Below, piece by piece: positions 9,160-18,233 of a DNA stretch of 64,000 bases (position 1 is the first letter of the stretch; each line of letters starts with the position of its first letter). Location: assembly GCF_003634935.1 (NCBI RefSeq), contig NZ_RBXO01000001.1, positions 4,241,501-4,305,500 of the forward strand, in the 5' to 3' direction. The translations under genes and the position numbers were made by a program. The DNA is from Saccharothrix australiensis (GTDB taxonomy: Bacteria; Actinomycetota; Actinomycetes; Mycobacteriales; Pseudonocardiaceae). The notes beneath the pieces were generated by a model. That model saw only the letters and a list, made by a program, of their open reading frames with translations. It searched no databases and was not told the origin of the DNA.

Positions 9160-9416
9160 CCGGGCGGACCGGCGGCCACGACGGGCGACCACCGCCTCCC
9201 GGAAGGCCCGAGGGGCCGCGCCCCGGCACGGCGGCGTCGCGATCACCCCGGGGGCGCACGTGCCGGGCAGCCACCACGCGAACGCGCACCCCGACCCGGT
9301 CCCGACCGGACGCGCCACCGCACAAACCCGCCGTTCGGCGGATACCGAACCGGGCGCGGACTGGTGAGGTGGATGCTGCGATGCGTCGGGGGGACACATC
9401 GAGGGGGAGATCGAGC

Positions 9417-10391
9417 TTGTTCCGACCCGTGCCGGTGCCCGCGCTCCCGCCCAGCACCGCACTGGCCGACCTGGCCATGACCGCGCACGACCACGCCTGG
9501 CTCGCCGGCACCACCGGCGTGTTCACCAGCAGGCCCTCCGCGCCCCTGGTCCTGCGCTGGACCGGCGACGCCTGGACCGAGGAGCACCTGCCCCGCCTGC
9601 CCGCCGCCGCCAGCCTCGCCGGCATCTCCGCCGCCGCGCCCGACGACGTCTGGGCCGTCGGCAACAGCGCCGGCCGCCCGCTCGTCCTGCACTACGACGG
9701 CCACCGCTGGCGCACCGTGCCCACCCCCGCCATCCCCTGGGCCAAGGCCGTCGCCGCCGTCGCACCCGACGACGTCCACGTCGTCGGCACCGGCAGCGAC
9801 ACCCTCCACTGGGACGGGCGGCGCTGGACGCGCACCACCGCCCTCACCTCACCCCGCGAAACCCTCCACACCGTCACCGCCACCGCGCCCCACGACGTGT
9901 GGGCGGGCGGCGGCGGCGTCGCCGGCGCGGGACCCGCCGGCTACGAGTACCCCGTCCTCGTCCACTACGACGGCACCGGCTGGAGCGACCTGCCCGGACC
10001 CCGCCTCGACCACGGCCACGTCGCCCGCCTCGCCGCCGCCGCGCCGGACGACCTGTGGCTCGGCCACCGCCACGGCGCCGACGGCCTGCACGTCCACCGC
10101 TTCGACGGCCGGCGCTGGCACGCCGTACCACCGCCCGCCGACGCCGAACGGCTCAGCGTCCACGGCGTCGCCGCCGGCTGGACCTGGGGCGTGCGCGCCA
10201 CCCGCCGCAGCTTCGAGACCCGCGCCGCCTACCACCGCTGGACCGGCGACGACTGGGCCGCCGTGCCCCTGCCCGACGACGTCGCCCGCGCCTCCGCCTC
10301 CCACGTCGGCCTCGCCACCGACGGCCGCACCACCTGGGCCTACCTCAAGACCGCGACCGGCGTGCGCGTCCTGCGCCATACTGCGTCGTGA
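9417..10391 (+). CDS. beta-propeller protein with repeated APDDVWAVG-type blades
   Basis: 324 residues from TTG 9417, chosen for the strong GAGGGGGAG seven nt upstream; an in-frame ATG at 9381 is the alternative. At least four or five blade-like repeats share the pattern APxDVWxVG...HxDGxxW: APDDVWAVGNS...HYDGHRW, APDDVHVVGTG...HWDGRRW, APHDVWAGGGG...HYDGTGW, APDDLWLGHR...RFDGRRW and YHRWTGDDW. No signal peptide or membrane segment is seen, so it is probably cytoplasmic. The function is unknown. Its stop overlaps the start of an MBL-fold hydrolase (GTGA), suggesting the two work together. Confidence 0.8.
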   Translation: MFRPVPVPALPPSTALADLAMTAHDHAWLAGTTGVFTSRPSAPLVLRWTGDAWTEEHLPRLPAAASLAGISAAAPDDVWAVGNSAGRPLVLHYDGHRWRTVPTPAIPWAKAVAAVAPDDVHVVGTGSDTLHWDGRRWTRTTALTSPRETLHTVTATAPHDVWAGGGGVAGAGPAGYEYPVLVHYDGTGWSDLPGPRLDHGHVARLAAAAPDDLWLGHRHGADGLHVHRFDGRRWHAVPPPADAERLSVHGVAAGWTWGVRATRRSFETRAAYHRWTGDDWAAVPLPDDVARASASHVGLATDGRTTWAYLKTATGVRVLRHTAS

Positions 10392-11110
10392 CCTTCCGCC
10401 TCACCGTCCTCGGCACCGCCACCCCCTACCCGCGCCCCGACCAGCCCTGCTCCGGCTACCTGCTGCGCACCGCCACCACCACCGTCTGGGTCGACGCGGG
10501 CCCCGGCACCCTCGCCGCCCTCCAGCGCCACACCCGCCCCGACCGCCTCGACGCCGTGTGGATCTCCCACACCCACGCCGACCACACCGCCGACCTGACG
10601 GCCGCCTACTACGCCCTGCTGTTCGCCGACCAGCACCCGACCCGGCCCCTGCCGCTGCTCGGACCGCCCGGCCTCGCCGACCGCCTGGAGGCGTTCCTCG
10701 CGAGTGCCGGGCCCAACCCGGCCTCCGCCGCGTTCGACGTCCGCGAACTCCACGACGGCCACCGCACCGGGATCGGCGACATCACCCTGACCAGCCGGGC
10801 CGTCGACCACGGCCTGCCCGCGTTCGGCCTGCGCGCCACCCACGGCGACGCCACCTTCGCTTACTCCGGCGACACCGGGCCCTGCCCGGCGCTGGACGAC
10901 CTCGCCGCCGACGCCGACCTCTTCCTCTGCGAGGCCGACGGCGCCACGCCCACCCCGCACCACTGCACACCCGAGGACGCCGCCTCGGCGGGCCGCGCCG
11001 CCCGCCGGCTCCTGCTGACCCACATCGGCCACACCCTCACCCCGGAACAGGCGGCGGAACGCGCCGGCGCGCCCGCCGCCCACCCGCACGAAACCCACCT
11101 CATCGGGTGA
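10388..11110 (+). CDS. MBL-fold metal-dependent hydrolase
   Basis: 240 residues from the GTG that overlaps the previous stop by 4 nt. The fold is that of the RNase Z/arylsulfatase-like branch: LTVLGTATPYPRPDQPCSGYLL at the N-terminus, the metal-binding HTHADH motif (ISHTHADHTADL, about residue 61), a YSGDTG strand with Asp ligand, and LLLTHIGH near the C-terminus. It should hydrolyse a phosphodiester, sulfate ester or lactone using two Zn ions; the substrate is not deducible. No signal peptide is present. It is convergent with the ArsR gene. Confidence 0.9.
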   Translation: MTFRLTVLGTATPYPRPDQPCSGYLLRTATTTVWVDAGPGTLAALQRHTRPDRLDAVWISHTHADHTADLTAAYYALLFADQHPTRPLPLLGPPGLADRLEAFLASAGPNPASAAFDVRELHDGHRTGIGDITLTSRAVDHGLPAFGLRATHGDATFAYSGDTGPCPALDDLAADADLFLCEADGATPTPHHCTPEDAASAGRAARRLLLTHIGHTLTPEQAAERAGAPAAHPHETHLIG

Positions 11111-11147
11111 CACCCGCGCCACGACGCCCCGCCGGATGCGGCGGGGC

Positions 11148-11498
11148 TCACCGCGCCTCGTGGACCGCTCCCCCGTGGACCCCGCCGGGGTCGGCGACCC
11201 CGATGGCCCGCGTGATGGAGCCGAGCACGCCGGGGAACCGGCGCTCCATGTCCTCCACCCGCAGCTCGTGGGTGCGGTAGCTGCCCTGCGGCGTCACGCG
11301 CAGCACGCCCGCCTCGCGCAGCACCTTCAGGTGGTGCGACAGCGTCGACATGCTCACCGGCACGTCGAACTGCCCGCACACGATCCCGCCGGACCTGGCC
11401 AGCTCGGCCACGATGCGCAGCCGCACCGGGTCGGCGAGCGCGCTCAGCACGCTGGACAGCCGGAGGTCCGCCACGTCCGGGTGGTGTAGGGCCCGCAT
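11148..11498 (-). CDS. ArsR-family transcriptional regulator
   Basis: 116 residues from ATG 11498 (MRALHHPDVADLRLSSVLSAL...); in-frame GTG 11519 and TTG 11525 are alternatives with no better ribosome site. The winged helix is standard: LSALADPVRLRIVAELARSGGIVCGQF, then the recognition helix VSMSTLSHHLKVLREAGVL and wing GSYRTHELR. There is no ELCVCDL metal site; the single Cys in GIVCGQF does not form a known metal-binding set. This places it with the non-metal ArsR branch that represses drug-efflux or oxidoreductase genes. Its own upstream region is AT-rich with a palindrome, suggesting autoregulation; no obvious target is divergent from it. Confidence 0.9.
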   Translation of the reverse strand: MRALHHPDVADLRLSSVLSALADPVRLRIVAELARSGGIVCGQFDVPVSMSTLSHHLKVLREAGVLRVTPQGSYRTHELRVEDMERRFPGVLGSITRAIGVADPGGVHGGAVHEAR

Positions 11499-11919
11499 GT
11501 CCGGGATCGTAGCGGCCACCGTCAATCATGGATTCTGGTATTCACTGAAATGATTAATCAGATCGACGGTCGTGACGCGGGCCGCCACTGGCGCGGGACG
11601 ACGTCGTCGGACTGTGACGCGCAACGCACGACCGGTGGTTAACTGTAAACACACCGCGTCCGCACGGACGCACCCGGACAGCCCTGCGGCGTACGCCGTC
11701 CGTCGGGTGGCCGCAGAGTGTTTCCGTGGTGTTTCCACGTGGTTTGAGCTGCGGTTTTGCCCGATTTGCCGCCCTCGTGCAGTCGGCTGACCTGCACTGC
11801 TGGCCTAAACCCGAAAACCTCTCGGCCCCAAAGAGGGCATTTACGCGTCCGTTCACGCCCATACGATCGGTTCACCTGGTCGACCGCCCCGGCCGATGGC
11901 GTTCCGCCGCCCGACCGGT
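11499..11919. other. gene-free, locally AT-richer region with candidate ArsR operator
   Basis: No gene is supportable here. Immediately upstream of the ArsR gene lies an AT-rich patch (about 11525-11562) with the perfect palindrome TGATTAATCA (11551-11560) next to ATTCACTGAA, a plausible ArsR autoregulatory site. The rest of the stretch, around 11720-11870, has unusually low GC for this genome (TGGTTTGAGC, GCATTTACGC) but no recognisable coding sequence or RNA gene. Confidence 0.35.
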
Positions 11920-11952
11920 GGCCCCCGGACTACCCTGCACTGTCCGGGGGCC
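11920..11952 (-). terminator. terminator of LLM-uppP-phosphatase operon
   Basis: A perfect 11-bp stem, GGCCCCCGGAC (11920-11930) with GTCCGGGGGCC (11942-11952), and an 11-nt loop lies 31 nt past the phosphatase stop at 11983. Confidence 0.75.
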
Positions 11953-11982
11953 ACACGTGAGCCCCGCGGACGCCGGGCGCCG

Positions 11983-12678
11983 TCACACCGCCCCGGTGCT
12001 GCCCCCGACGACCGCGTCCGACGACGGCTCGTCGGTCTTGTCCGGCGGCGGCACGAGGCCGGACAGGTCGCCGCCGTTGTCGTTGACCCGCAGCACGAAC
12101 GGCCGCGTGTGCGTGTACTGCACCACCGACAGCGACGCCGGGTCGACCACGATCCGCTGGAACCCGTCCAGGTGCACGCCCAGCGCGTCGGCCAGCACCG
12201 CCTTGATCACGTCGCCGTGGCTGCACGCCACCCACACCGCGCGCGGCCCGCGCTCCGCGGTGATCCGCGCGTCGTGCGCCCGGATCGCCGCCACCGCCCG
12301 CGCCTGGACGCCCGCCAGGCCCTCGCCGCCGGGGAACACCGCCGCCGACGGGTGCTGCTGCACGACCTGCCACAGCGGCTCGCCCAGCAGGTCCTTGATC
12401 GCCTTGCCGGTCCAGTCGCCGTACTCGACCTCGGCCAGCTCCGGTTCGACCGCGGCCGTCAGGCCGCGCTCGGCCAGCAGCGGCGCGAGGGTCTGCCGGC
12501 AGCGCTCCAGCGGCGAGGTGACCACGGCGTCCACCGGCACGCCCGCCAGCCGCCGCACCAGCCCGTCCGCCTGCTCGACACCCCGTTCCGACAGCCCGAC
12601 GCCGGGCCGGCGACCCGCCAGGACGCCGGCGCCGTTGGCGGTGGAACGGGCGTGTCGGAGCAAGATCACGGTAGCCAC
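11983..12678 (-). CDS. histidine phosphatase superfamily protein (MSMEG_4193-like phosphomutase family)
   Basis: 231 residues from GTG 12678. The N-terminal LLRHARST is the RHG motif carrying the phospho-accepting His; VVTSPLERCRQTLAPLL, YGDWTGK and VACSHGDVIKAVLADALG supply the other catalytic Arg and His. This is the branched phosphoglycerate-mutase-like family found in actinobacteria next to uppP. Here its start lies only 10 nt after the uppP stop, so they are co-transcribed. The substrate is unknown; a hydrolytic role on a phosphorylated small molecule or lipid is likelier than glycolytic mutase activity. Confidence 0.92.
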   Translation of the reverse strand: MATVILLRHARSTANGAGVLAGRRPGVGLSERGVEQADGLVRRLAGVPVDAVVTSPLERCRQTLAPLLAERGLTAAVEPELAEVEYGDWTGKAIKDLLGEPLWQVVQQHPSAAVFPGGEGLAGVQARAVAAIRAHDARITAERGPRAVWVACSHGDVIKAVLADALGVHLDGFQRIVVDPASLSVVQYTHTRPFVLRVNDNGGDLSGLVPPPDKTDEPSSDAVVGGSTGAV

Positions 12679-12688
12679 GGAGCCCAGC

Positions 12689-13513
12689 CTATGTCGGGTT
12701 GATGAGTCCCATCGACAGCAGGCCCATCAGCATGATGCCCAGCAGCAGCCGGTACCACACGAACGCCGAGTAGCTGTGCTTGGACACGTACCGCAGCAGC
12801 CAGGCGATCGTGGCGTACCCGACGGCGAACGCCACGACCGTCGCGACGATCATCTGCGGCACCGACGCGGCGTTGGGCTCGGACCGGTCGAGCACGTCCG
12901 GGATGGAGAAGATGCCCGCGCCGAACACCGCGGGCAGCGCCAGCAGGAACGAGTAGCGCGCGGCGGCGGCCCGGTCCAGGCCGAGGAACAGGCCGGCGGT
13001 GAGCGTGCCGCCCGACCGCGAGACGCCGGGGATCAGCGCCAGCGCCTGCGCCAGGCCCATGCCGACGGCGTCCTTGAGCTGGAGCCGGTCCCGCGCGTGC
13101 TTGGCGATCTGGTCGGCCAGGCCCAGCAGCAGGCCGAACAGCACCAGCACCGTCGCGGTGATCCACAGGTTGCGCAGCGAGCTGCGGATCTCGTCCTTGA
13201 ACGCGTAGCCGAGCACGCTGATCGGGATCGACCCGATGATCACGTACCAGGCCATCCGGTAGTCCTCGGTCTTCCGCGCCGCGGCGCTGAACAGCCCCTT
13301 GAACCACGCGGCGATGAAGTTGCCGATGTCGCGCGCGAAGTAGATCAGGACGGCGAGCTCGGTGCCCAGCTGGATCACGGCGGTGAACGACGCGCCCGCG
13401 TCGTTGCCGAAGAACAGCGTCGAGACGATCCGCACGTGCGCCGACGAGGATATGGGCAGGAATTCCGTCAAGCCTTGGACGAGTCCGAGGACCAGGGCCT
13501 GCAACCAGCTCAA
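12689..13513 (-). CDS. uppP: undecaprenyl-diphosphatase UppP (BacA)
   Basis: 274 residues, standard UppP length. It starts with TTG 13513, seven nt after AGGAG; TTGA overlaps the stop of the upstream LLM gene. The two catalytic signatures are present: [17 protein letters not shown] (residues 13-29, active-site Glu) and [19 protein letters not shown] (catalytic Arg and Ser). About eight hydrophobic helices indicate an integral membrane protein. It dephosphorylates undecaprenyl pyrophosphate to regenerate the lipid carrier for peptidoglycan and glycopolymer synthesis; excess activity gives bacitracin resistance. Confidence 0.97.
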   Translation of the reverse strand: MSWLQALVLGLVQGLTEFLPISSSAHVRIVSTLFFGNDAGASFTAVIQLGTELAVLIYFARDIGNFIAAWFKGLFSAAARKTEDYRMAWYVIIGSIPISVLGYAFKDEIRSSLRNLWITATVLVLFGLLLGLADQIAKHARDRLQLKDAVGMGLAQALALIPGVSRSGGTLTAGLFLGLDRAAAARYSFLLALPAVFGAGIFSIPDVLDRSEPNAASVPQMIVATVVAFAVGYATIAWLLRYVSKHSYSAFVWYRLLLGIMLMGLLSMGLINPT

Positions 13514-14559
13514 CTACCCACTCCTGCCAGATCGAGTGCTTCGGTCGCGGTGCGTAGCGCCGCGATCCCTCGATCCAGATCTTGCAGCATCGGCGAAAGG
13601 GTGAGTGTGGTGACCCCTGCTTCGGCGTAGGCGCGCATCCGTTCGGCGATGCGCTCCTTCGGGCCGAGCAGGGACGTCGAGTCCAGGAAGTCGACCGGCA
13701 GCGCGGCCATCGCGCCTTCGTAGTCCCTCGCCAGGTACCTGTCCTGCACCTCGGCGGCCTCGGCGGCGAAGCCCATGCGCACCGCCAGGTCGTTGTAGAA
13801 GTTCTTCTCCCGGCTGCCCATGCCGCCCACGTACAGCGCGGCGTAGGGGCGCACGTGGTCGGCGCAGGCCCGCCAGTCGTCGCCCACGACCAGCGGGACG
13901 GTGGGCACGACGTCGAACCCGTCGAGCGTGCGACCGGCCTTCTCCCGGCCGCGGCGCAGCGCGTCGAGCGAGGCGGCCGAGTGCTCCGGCGAGAAGAACA
14001 CCCCGAGCCAGCCGTCGGCGATCTCGCCGGTCAGCTCGACGTTGCGCGGCCCGACCGACGCCAGGTAGACCGGGATGTGCTCGCGCACCGGGTGGACGGT
14101 GAGGGTCAGCGCCTTGCCGGGGCCGTCGGGCAGCGGCAGCCGGTAGTGCTCGCCGTCGTAGCGCAGCCGTTCGCGGCGCAGCGCCGCCCGCACCACGTCG
14201 ACGTACTCGCGGGTGCGCGCGAGCGGCTTGTCGAACCGCACGCCGTGCCAGCCCTCGGACACCTGCGGCCCGGACACGCCGAGGCCCAGGCGGAACCGGC
14301 CGCCGGACAGCGTGTCGAGGGTCGCGGCGGTCATCGCCGCCATCGCCGGGGTGCGGGCCGGGATCTGCAGGATCGCGCTGCCGACGTCGACGCGCTCGGT
14401 CTGCGCGGCCACCCAGGCCAGCACCGTCGGCGCGTCGGAGCCGTACGCCTCGGCGGCCCACACCACCGAGTAGCCCAGCCGGTCGGCTTCCCTGGCCAGT
14501 TCGAGGTTCGCGGCGTCGTTGCCCGCGCCCCAGTACCCGAGGTTCAGTCCCAGTCGCAC
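13510..14559 (-). CDS. LLM-class F420-dependent oxidoreductase (Rv3520c-like)
   Basis: 349 residues from GTG 14559 ([42 protein letters not shown]). The luciferase-like TIM barrel is clear: [45 protein letters not shown], then [31 protein letters not shown]. This branch uses coenzyme F420 for hydride transfer to an unknown substrate. It is the first gene of a three-gene operon with uppP and a histidine phosphatase. A similar neighbourhood occurs in other actinobacteria, suggesting a link to polyprenyl-lipid or cell-wall metabolism, though that is inference. Confidence 0.93.
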   Translation of the reverse strand: MRLGLNLGYWGAGNDAANLELAREADRLGYSVVWAAEAYGSDAPTVLAWVAAQTERVDVGSAILQIPARTPAMAAMTAATLDTLSGGRFRLGLGVSGPQVSEGWHGVRFDKPLARTREYVDVVRAALRRERLRYDGEHYRLPLPDGPGKALTLTVHPVREHIPVYLASVGPRNVELTGEIADGWLGVFFSPEHSAASLDALRRGREKAGRTLDGFDVVPTVPLVVGDDWRACADHVRPYAALYVGGMGSREKNFYNDLAVRMGFAAEAAEVQDRYLARDYEGAMAALPVDFLDSTSLLGPKERIAERMRAYAEAGVTTLTLSPMLQDLDRGIAALRTATEALDLAGVGS

Positions 14560-14738
14560 GGAACGCGACCCTACCGGCGGGTAACCCGATGCGCCAGGGC
14601 AGGGGCGCGCCCACCGCCGACCGTGCCACCCCGACCGTGCCACCCCGGACGGGCCGCCGTTCTCGGCCGTCCTACCCGTGCGGGTGAACCCCGCCGGGCT
14701 GCGGGCGACCGCGCGCCACCGCCGAGTGGATCACCCTT

Positions 14739-14752
14739 TAGGCTCCACCGCG
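14739..14752 (+). promoter_or_regulatory. candidate leaderless promoter of aldo/keto reductase
   Basis: A TAGGCT hexamer (14739-14744, fitting TANNNT) ends seven nt before the GTG at 14752, and no ribosome-binding site precedes the start. This is the spacing expected when transcription begins at the start codon. Confidence 0.4.
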
Positions 14753-15717
14753 TGGAACAGCGATACCTCGGCCACAGCGGACTGCGGGTGTCCCGGATGG
14801 GCCTGGGCACGATGACCTGGGGCCGGGACACCGACGCGGACGAGGCCGCGGCGCAACTGCTGGCGTTCACCGAGGCGGGCGGCACGTTCGTCGACACCGC
14901 CGACGTGTACGTGGAGGGCGAGAGCGAGCGCATCCTGGGCGGCCTGCTGGGCGAGGTGGTGCCGCGCGACCAGGTCGTGGTCGCGACGAAGGCGGTGGCG
15001 CGGCGCAACGACGGCCCGTTCGGCGGCGGCGCGTCGCGGGGCGCGCTGCTGTCCGCGCTGGACGGCTCGCTGCGGCGGCTGGGCGTGGAGCACATCGACC
15101 TGTGGCAGCTGCACGCGTGGGACGCGGCGGTGCCGCTGGAGGAGACGCTGTCCGCGCTGGACGCCGCCGTGGCGTCGGGCAAGGTCCGCTACGTCGGGGT
15201 GTCGAACTACTCGGGCTGGCAGCTCGGCACGGCCGCCGCGCTGCCCGGCCACGTCCGGATCGTGTCGACGCAGGTGGAGTACTCGCTGCTGGAGCGCGGC
15301 GTGGAGCGGGAGGTCGCGCCCGCCGCGGCGCACCACGGGATCGGGCTGCTGTCGTGGGCGCCGCTGGGTCGCGGCGTGCTGACCGGCAAGTACCGCAACG
15401 GCACGCCGTCGGACTCGCGGGGCGCGTCGGCGCACTTCGCGGGCTACGTGGAGCAGCACCGCACGGAGCGGGCGGCGCGGATCGTGCAGGCCGTGGCGAC
15501 GGCGGCGGACGGGCTGGGCACGTCGCCGCTGTCGGTGGCGCTGGCGTGGGTGCGCGACCGGCCGGGCGTGGTCGCGCCGATCGTGGGCGCGCGGGACACC
15601 GGTCAGCTGCTGGGCTCGCTGGCCGCCGAGGCCCTGACCCTGCCGCCGGCGATCAGGGCCGCGCTGGACGACGTGAGCGCGGTCGAGTTCGGCTACCCCG
15701 AGCGCCGGCTGGGCTGA
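14752..15717 (+). CDS. aldo/keto reductase family protein
   Basis: 321 residues from GTG 14752, apparently leaderless. The (beta/alpha)8 aldo/keto reductase signatures are present: LGHSGLRVSRMGLGTMTWG, FVDTADVYVEGESERILG (catalytic Asp and Tyr), VVATKAVAR (catalytic Lys), HIDLWQLHAWD (catalytic His), VRYVGVSNYSGWQ and the NADPH-binding VAPIVGARDTGQL. It is an NADPH-dependent cytoplasmic carbonyl reductase of unknown substrate. It is divergent from the LLM-uppP operon and convergent with the metalloprotein gene. Confidence 0.93.
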   Translation: MEQRYLGHSGLRVSRMGLGTMTWGRDTDADEAAAQLLAFTEAGGTFVDTADVYVEGESERILGGLLGEVVPRDQVVVATKAVARRNDGPFGGGASRGALLSALDGSLRRLGVEHIDLWQLHAWDAAVPLEETLSALDAAVASGKVRYVGVSNYSGWQLGTAAALPGHVRIVSTQVEYSLLERGVEREVAPAAAHHGIGLLSWAPLGRGVLTGKYRNGTPSDSRGASAHFAGYVEQHRTERAARIVQAVATAADGLGTSPLSVALAWVRDRPGVVAPIVGARDTGQLLGSLAAEALTLPPAIRAALDDVSAVEFGYPERRLG

Positions 15718-15733
15718 CCCGCCCGCGGGTCGC

Positions 15734-16801
15734 TCAGATCAGCACCTCGTCCACCATGCGGAACCACTCGCGCACGCCGGCGAGCTGGTCCTCCAGCCAG
15801 GTCGCGACGTCGGCGGCGAGGTCGAGCGCGCGGGGCGTGCGCAGCCGGTCGGCCAGGTGCTCGACGAGGCTCTGGATGCGCCGCACGGGCGGCGGGTGGC
15901 TCCCCGCGAACGGCACGGCGAGGCCCAGCTCGTCGGCGAGCCGGTCGGTGACCTCGTGCAGGAACAGCACCAGCAGCAGCGCGCCGACCAGGCACGGTTC
16001 GTGCGCGTCCAGCTCGCGCGGGTTCAGCTCGTCCAGGCTGCGCAGCAGCACCGTGGCCGCGATGCGGTCGGCCTCGTGCTCGCGGGGCCAGCCGACGGAC
16101 CGGGCGTCCAGCGCGCCGACCGGGGTGCGGGTGTCGGTCCAGCGGCGCGAGCCGACCAGGTGGCCCGCGAGGACGTGCCCGAGCTCGTGGGCGATGACGA
16201 ACTGGATGGCGCGGCGCAGCATGAGCCCGACCAGGGCGGTGCGCCGGCCGGACAGCTCGGGCAGTCGGGTGGCCCCGACCGCGCCGTTGCCGTAGAGGTA
16301 GGCGTTGACGGCCTCGGCCAGCGCGTAGGACGCCTGGTCGGGGTCGAGCAGCGGCGGTGCGCCGTACTGGGGCAGCGCCCCGGTCATGATCTTCAGCACG
16401 GCGGCGAGCAGGTCCGGCAGGGCGCTGTTGACCAGCACCAGCACGCCCCGGCCCGGCACGGGCACGCACACCCCGTCCAGCGTGCCGGTGGGGAACACGC
16501 CGGCCAGCACGGGCGTGGTGACCGGCAGGCCGGCCACGCGCGCCAGGTGCAGCACCTCCGGTTGCAGGGCGTCCAGGGTGCGCTGGAGGTCGTGCAGGTG
16601 CCCGGCGTGGTAGGCGGCGGGCCGCAGCCGGACCTCGGCGAGGCGTTCCAGCCGGGTGCGCAGGGGTTCGGCGGCGACCCTGGTCCACGTGTGGTAGCGC
16701 CGGGTGGTGTCGGGTGCGCACGGCGCGGCGGCCAGGTGGTCCACGACGCGCCGGGACCGCAGCAGCTCGACGTGCCGCGCGCGCAACTCCTCGACCGTCA
16801 T
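15734..16801 (-). CDS. putative zinc metallopeptidase (HELGH motif), otherwise unrecognised
   Basis: 355 residues from ATG 16801 with GGGGAGGCG upstream. I do not recognise the full-length family. Residues 200-215 read QFVIAHELGHVLAGHL, an HExxH zinc-binding, general-base motif in a hydrophobic helix; WPREHEADRIAATVLL (about 239-254) provides the downstream Glu expected of gluzincin-type metallopeptidases. No signal peptide or clear membrane anchor is visible, suggesting a cytoplasmic protease, perhaps like ImmA or M48 enzymes cleaving a regulator. It is transcribed alone, divergent from a lipoprotein gene. Confidence 0.7.
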   Translation of the reverse strand: MTVEELRARHVELLRSRRVVDHLAAAPCAPDTTRRYHTWTRVAAEPLRTRLERLAEVRLRPAAYHAGHLHDLQRTLDALQPEVLHLARVAGLPVTTPVLAGVFPTGTLDGVCVPVPGRGVLVLVNSALPDLLAAVLKIMTGALPQYGAPPLLDPDQASYALAEAVNAYLYGNGAVGATRLPELSGRRTALVGLMLRRAIQFVIAHELGHVLAGHLVGSRRWTDTRTPVGALDARSVGWPREHEADRIAATVLLRSLDELNPRELDAHEPCLVGALLLVLFLHEVTDRLADELGLAVPFAGSHPPPVRRIQSLVEHLADRLRTPRALDLAADVATWLEDQLAGVREWFRMVDEVLI

Positions 16802-16977
16802 CCGCGTCGCCTCCCCTTCACCTGGGATGGTCGCGAAAAGACCGGACGCGGTACCGGTGGCGGCCGACTACCACCCTCCCAGACCAACGACAACACCCTC
16901 CCCCCTGCGTGACGATGGTGGTTTCGTGATGGATGCTGGGAGGACGTCTCGCAATCGGGTTAGCTGGAGGTTCGACG

Positions 16978-17967
16978 TTGCGCCGACTGGCCGCGGCAGT
17001 GCTCACCGGTACCGCGTTGCTCTCGGGGTCGCTCTCGGGCTGCTCGGCCGGGGAGGACTCCGGTGACCCGCTCCAGATAGCCACGACGCTGGAGCCGGCC
17101 CGGCCGGCGGTGTCGCCGCCGCAGTCCGGTTCACCCGCCGGCGTGGTCGTGCCGCTGGGCGCGGCCACCGCGGTGGCCGTGGCGGGCGACCGGGTCGCGG
17201 TCGCGGTCGCCGAGCCGCCGTCGGTGCTGCTCTACCCGCTGGACGCGCAGGGCCCGCCGCTGGTGGCGCCGCTGCCGGGGGTGGCGGAGCGGCTGACGGC
17301 GGTGGGCGACGCGCTGGAGGCCCCGGTGCCGGGCAGCGGGGTCGTGGTGACCGTGCGGCCGGACGGGTCGACCGCCGAGCGGAAGGTCGACGGCGGCCCG
17401 GTGGACGTGGCCGTGGCGGCCGGGCGGACGCTGGTGGCGCGCCGCGACGCGCGGCTGGTGGACGTGGGCGACCGGGCCGTGACCGGGGTGTCCAGCCCGG
17501 ACCGGGTGGTGGTGGCGGACGGGCACGCGGTGGTGCTGGACCGGCCGCGCAGCGCGGTGTTCGACGTGGTGGCGGACGACCCGGAGGGGCCTCGGCTGGG
17601 CGCGGGCCTGCGGGCGGGCGACGGCGCGACCTCGATCGTGGCCGACCGGTTCGGGCGCGTGCTGGCGGTGGACACGCGCGGCGGCGAGCTGATGGCGTTC
17701 TCGGTGGCCCCGCTGATCATGCGGCAGCGCTACCCGGTGCCGGGCGCGCCCTACGGGCTGGCCTACGACGAGCGGCGCGACCTGGTGTGGGTCACGCTCA
17801 CGGAGCTGAACCAGGTGGTGGCGTTCGACGTGGCGGGCGGGGAGCCCGTGGAGCGGCACCGGTTCGCCACGGTCGGCCAGCCGGACTCGGTGGCGGTTGA
17901 TCCAGGCAGCGGGCGCGTGTTCGTCGCGTCCGGGAACGGCCAAGGGATGCAGGTGATCGGGACATGA
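16978..17967 (+). CDS. secreted lipoprotein with YncE/NHL-like beta-propeller
   Basis: 329 residues from TTG 16978, seven nt after TGGAGG; an in-frame ATG at 16933 would bury the signal peptide. RR + AAAVLTGTALLSGSLSGC is a lipoprotein signal with lipobox LSGC and lipid-bearing Cys 22. The mature part is all-beta repeats (VVPLGAATAVAVAGDRVAVAV, ATSIVADRFGRVLAVDTRGGELMAF, PYGLAYDERRDLVWVTLTELNQVVAFDVAGGE, PDSVAVDPGSGRVFVASGNG) in the pattern of lactonase/YncE propellers. It should be anchored on the outer face of the membrane. Its stop overlaps a DUF5703 gene (ATGA). The ligand is unknown. Confidence 0.85.
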   Translation: MRRLAAAVLTGTALLSGSLSGCSAGEDSGDPLQIATTLEPARPAVSPPQSGSPAGVVVPLGAATAVAVAGDRVAVAVAEPPSVLLYPLDAQGPPLVAPLPGVAERLTAVGDALEAPVPGSGVVVTVRPDGSTAERKVDGGPVDVAVAAGRTLVARRDARLVDVGDRAVTGVSSPDRVVVADGHAVVLDRPRSAVFDVVADDPEGPRLGAGLRAGDGATSIVADRFGRVLAVDTRGGELMAFSVAPLIMRQRYPVPGAPYGLAYDERRDLVWVTLTELNQVVAFDVAGGEPVERHRFATVGQPDSVAVDPGSGRVFVASGNGQGMQVIGT

Positions 17968-18176
17968 GCGATGGGGTGGTCGACGGGGATTGGGAGTACC
18001 GGCCGCTGCGGCTGCCGGCCGGTGTCTCCCGTCGCACGGCGACGACGCAGCTGACCCTCCACGCCGAGTTCGCGGGCTGGGAGCTGTCGCGGACGCTGCT
18101 GTTCGGCGACGGCTCGCGGAAGGTGTGGTTGCGCCGCAGGCGGACGGCCGCTGCGCTGCCCGGTGTGATCACCTAG
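17964..18176 (+). CDS. DUF5703 family protein
   Basis: 70-residue protein whose start overlaps the lipoprotein stop. It matches the small actinobacterial DUF5703 pattern: WEYRPLRLPAGVSRRTATTQL, then HAEFAGWELSRTLLFGDGSRKVWLRRR. The function is unknown. The Trp/Tyr-rich compact sequence and lack of a signal suggest a small cytoplasmic protein. The coupling to a propeller lipoprotein is the only functional hint. Confidence 0.88.
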   Translation: MSDGVVDGDWEYRPLRLPAGVSRRTATTQLTLHAEFAGWELSRTLLFGDGSRKVWLRRRRTAAALPGVIT

Positions 18177-18198
18177 TTCCGGCTGGTCACACCCCTTG

Positions 18199-18230
18199 CC
18201 ACCACGCCTGTGGTACCACAGGCGTGGTGG
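18199..18230. terminator. 32-bp perfect palindrome, bidirectional terminator
   Basis: CCACCACGCCTGTGGT and its exact complement abut with no loop bases, centred on GGTACC. It lies between two convergent stops (18176 and 18234), only 3 nt from the second. Confidence 0.8.
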
Positions 18231-18233
18231 TGC

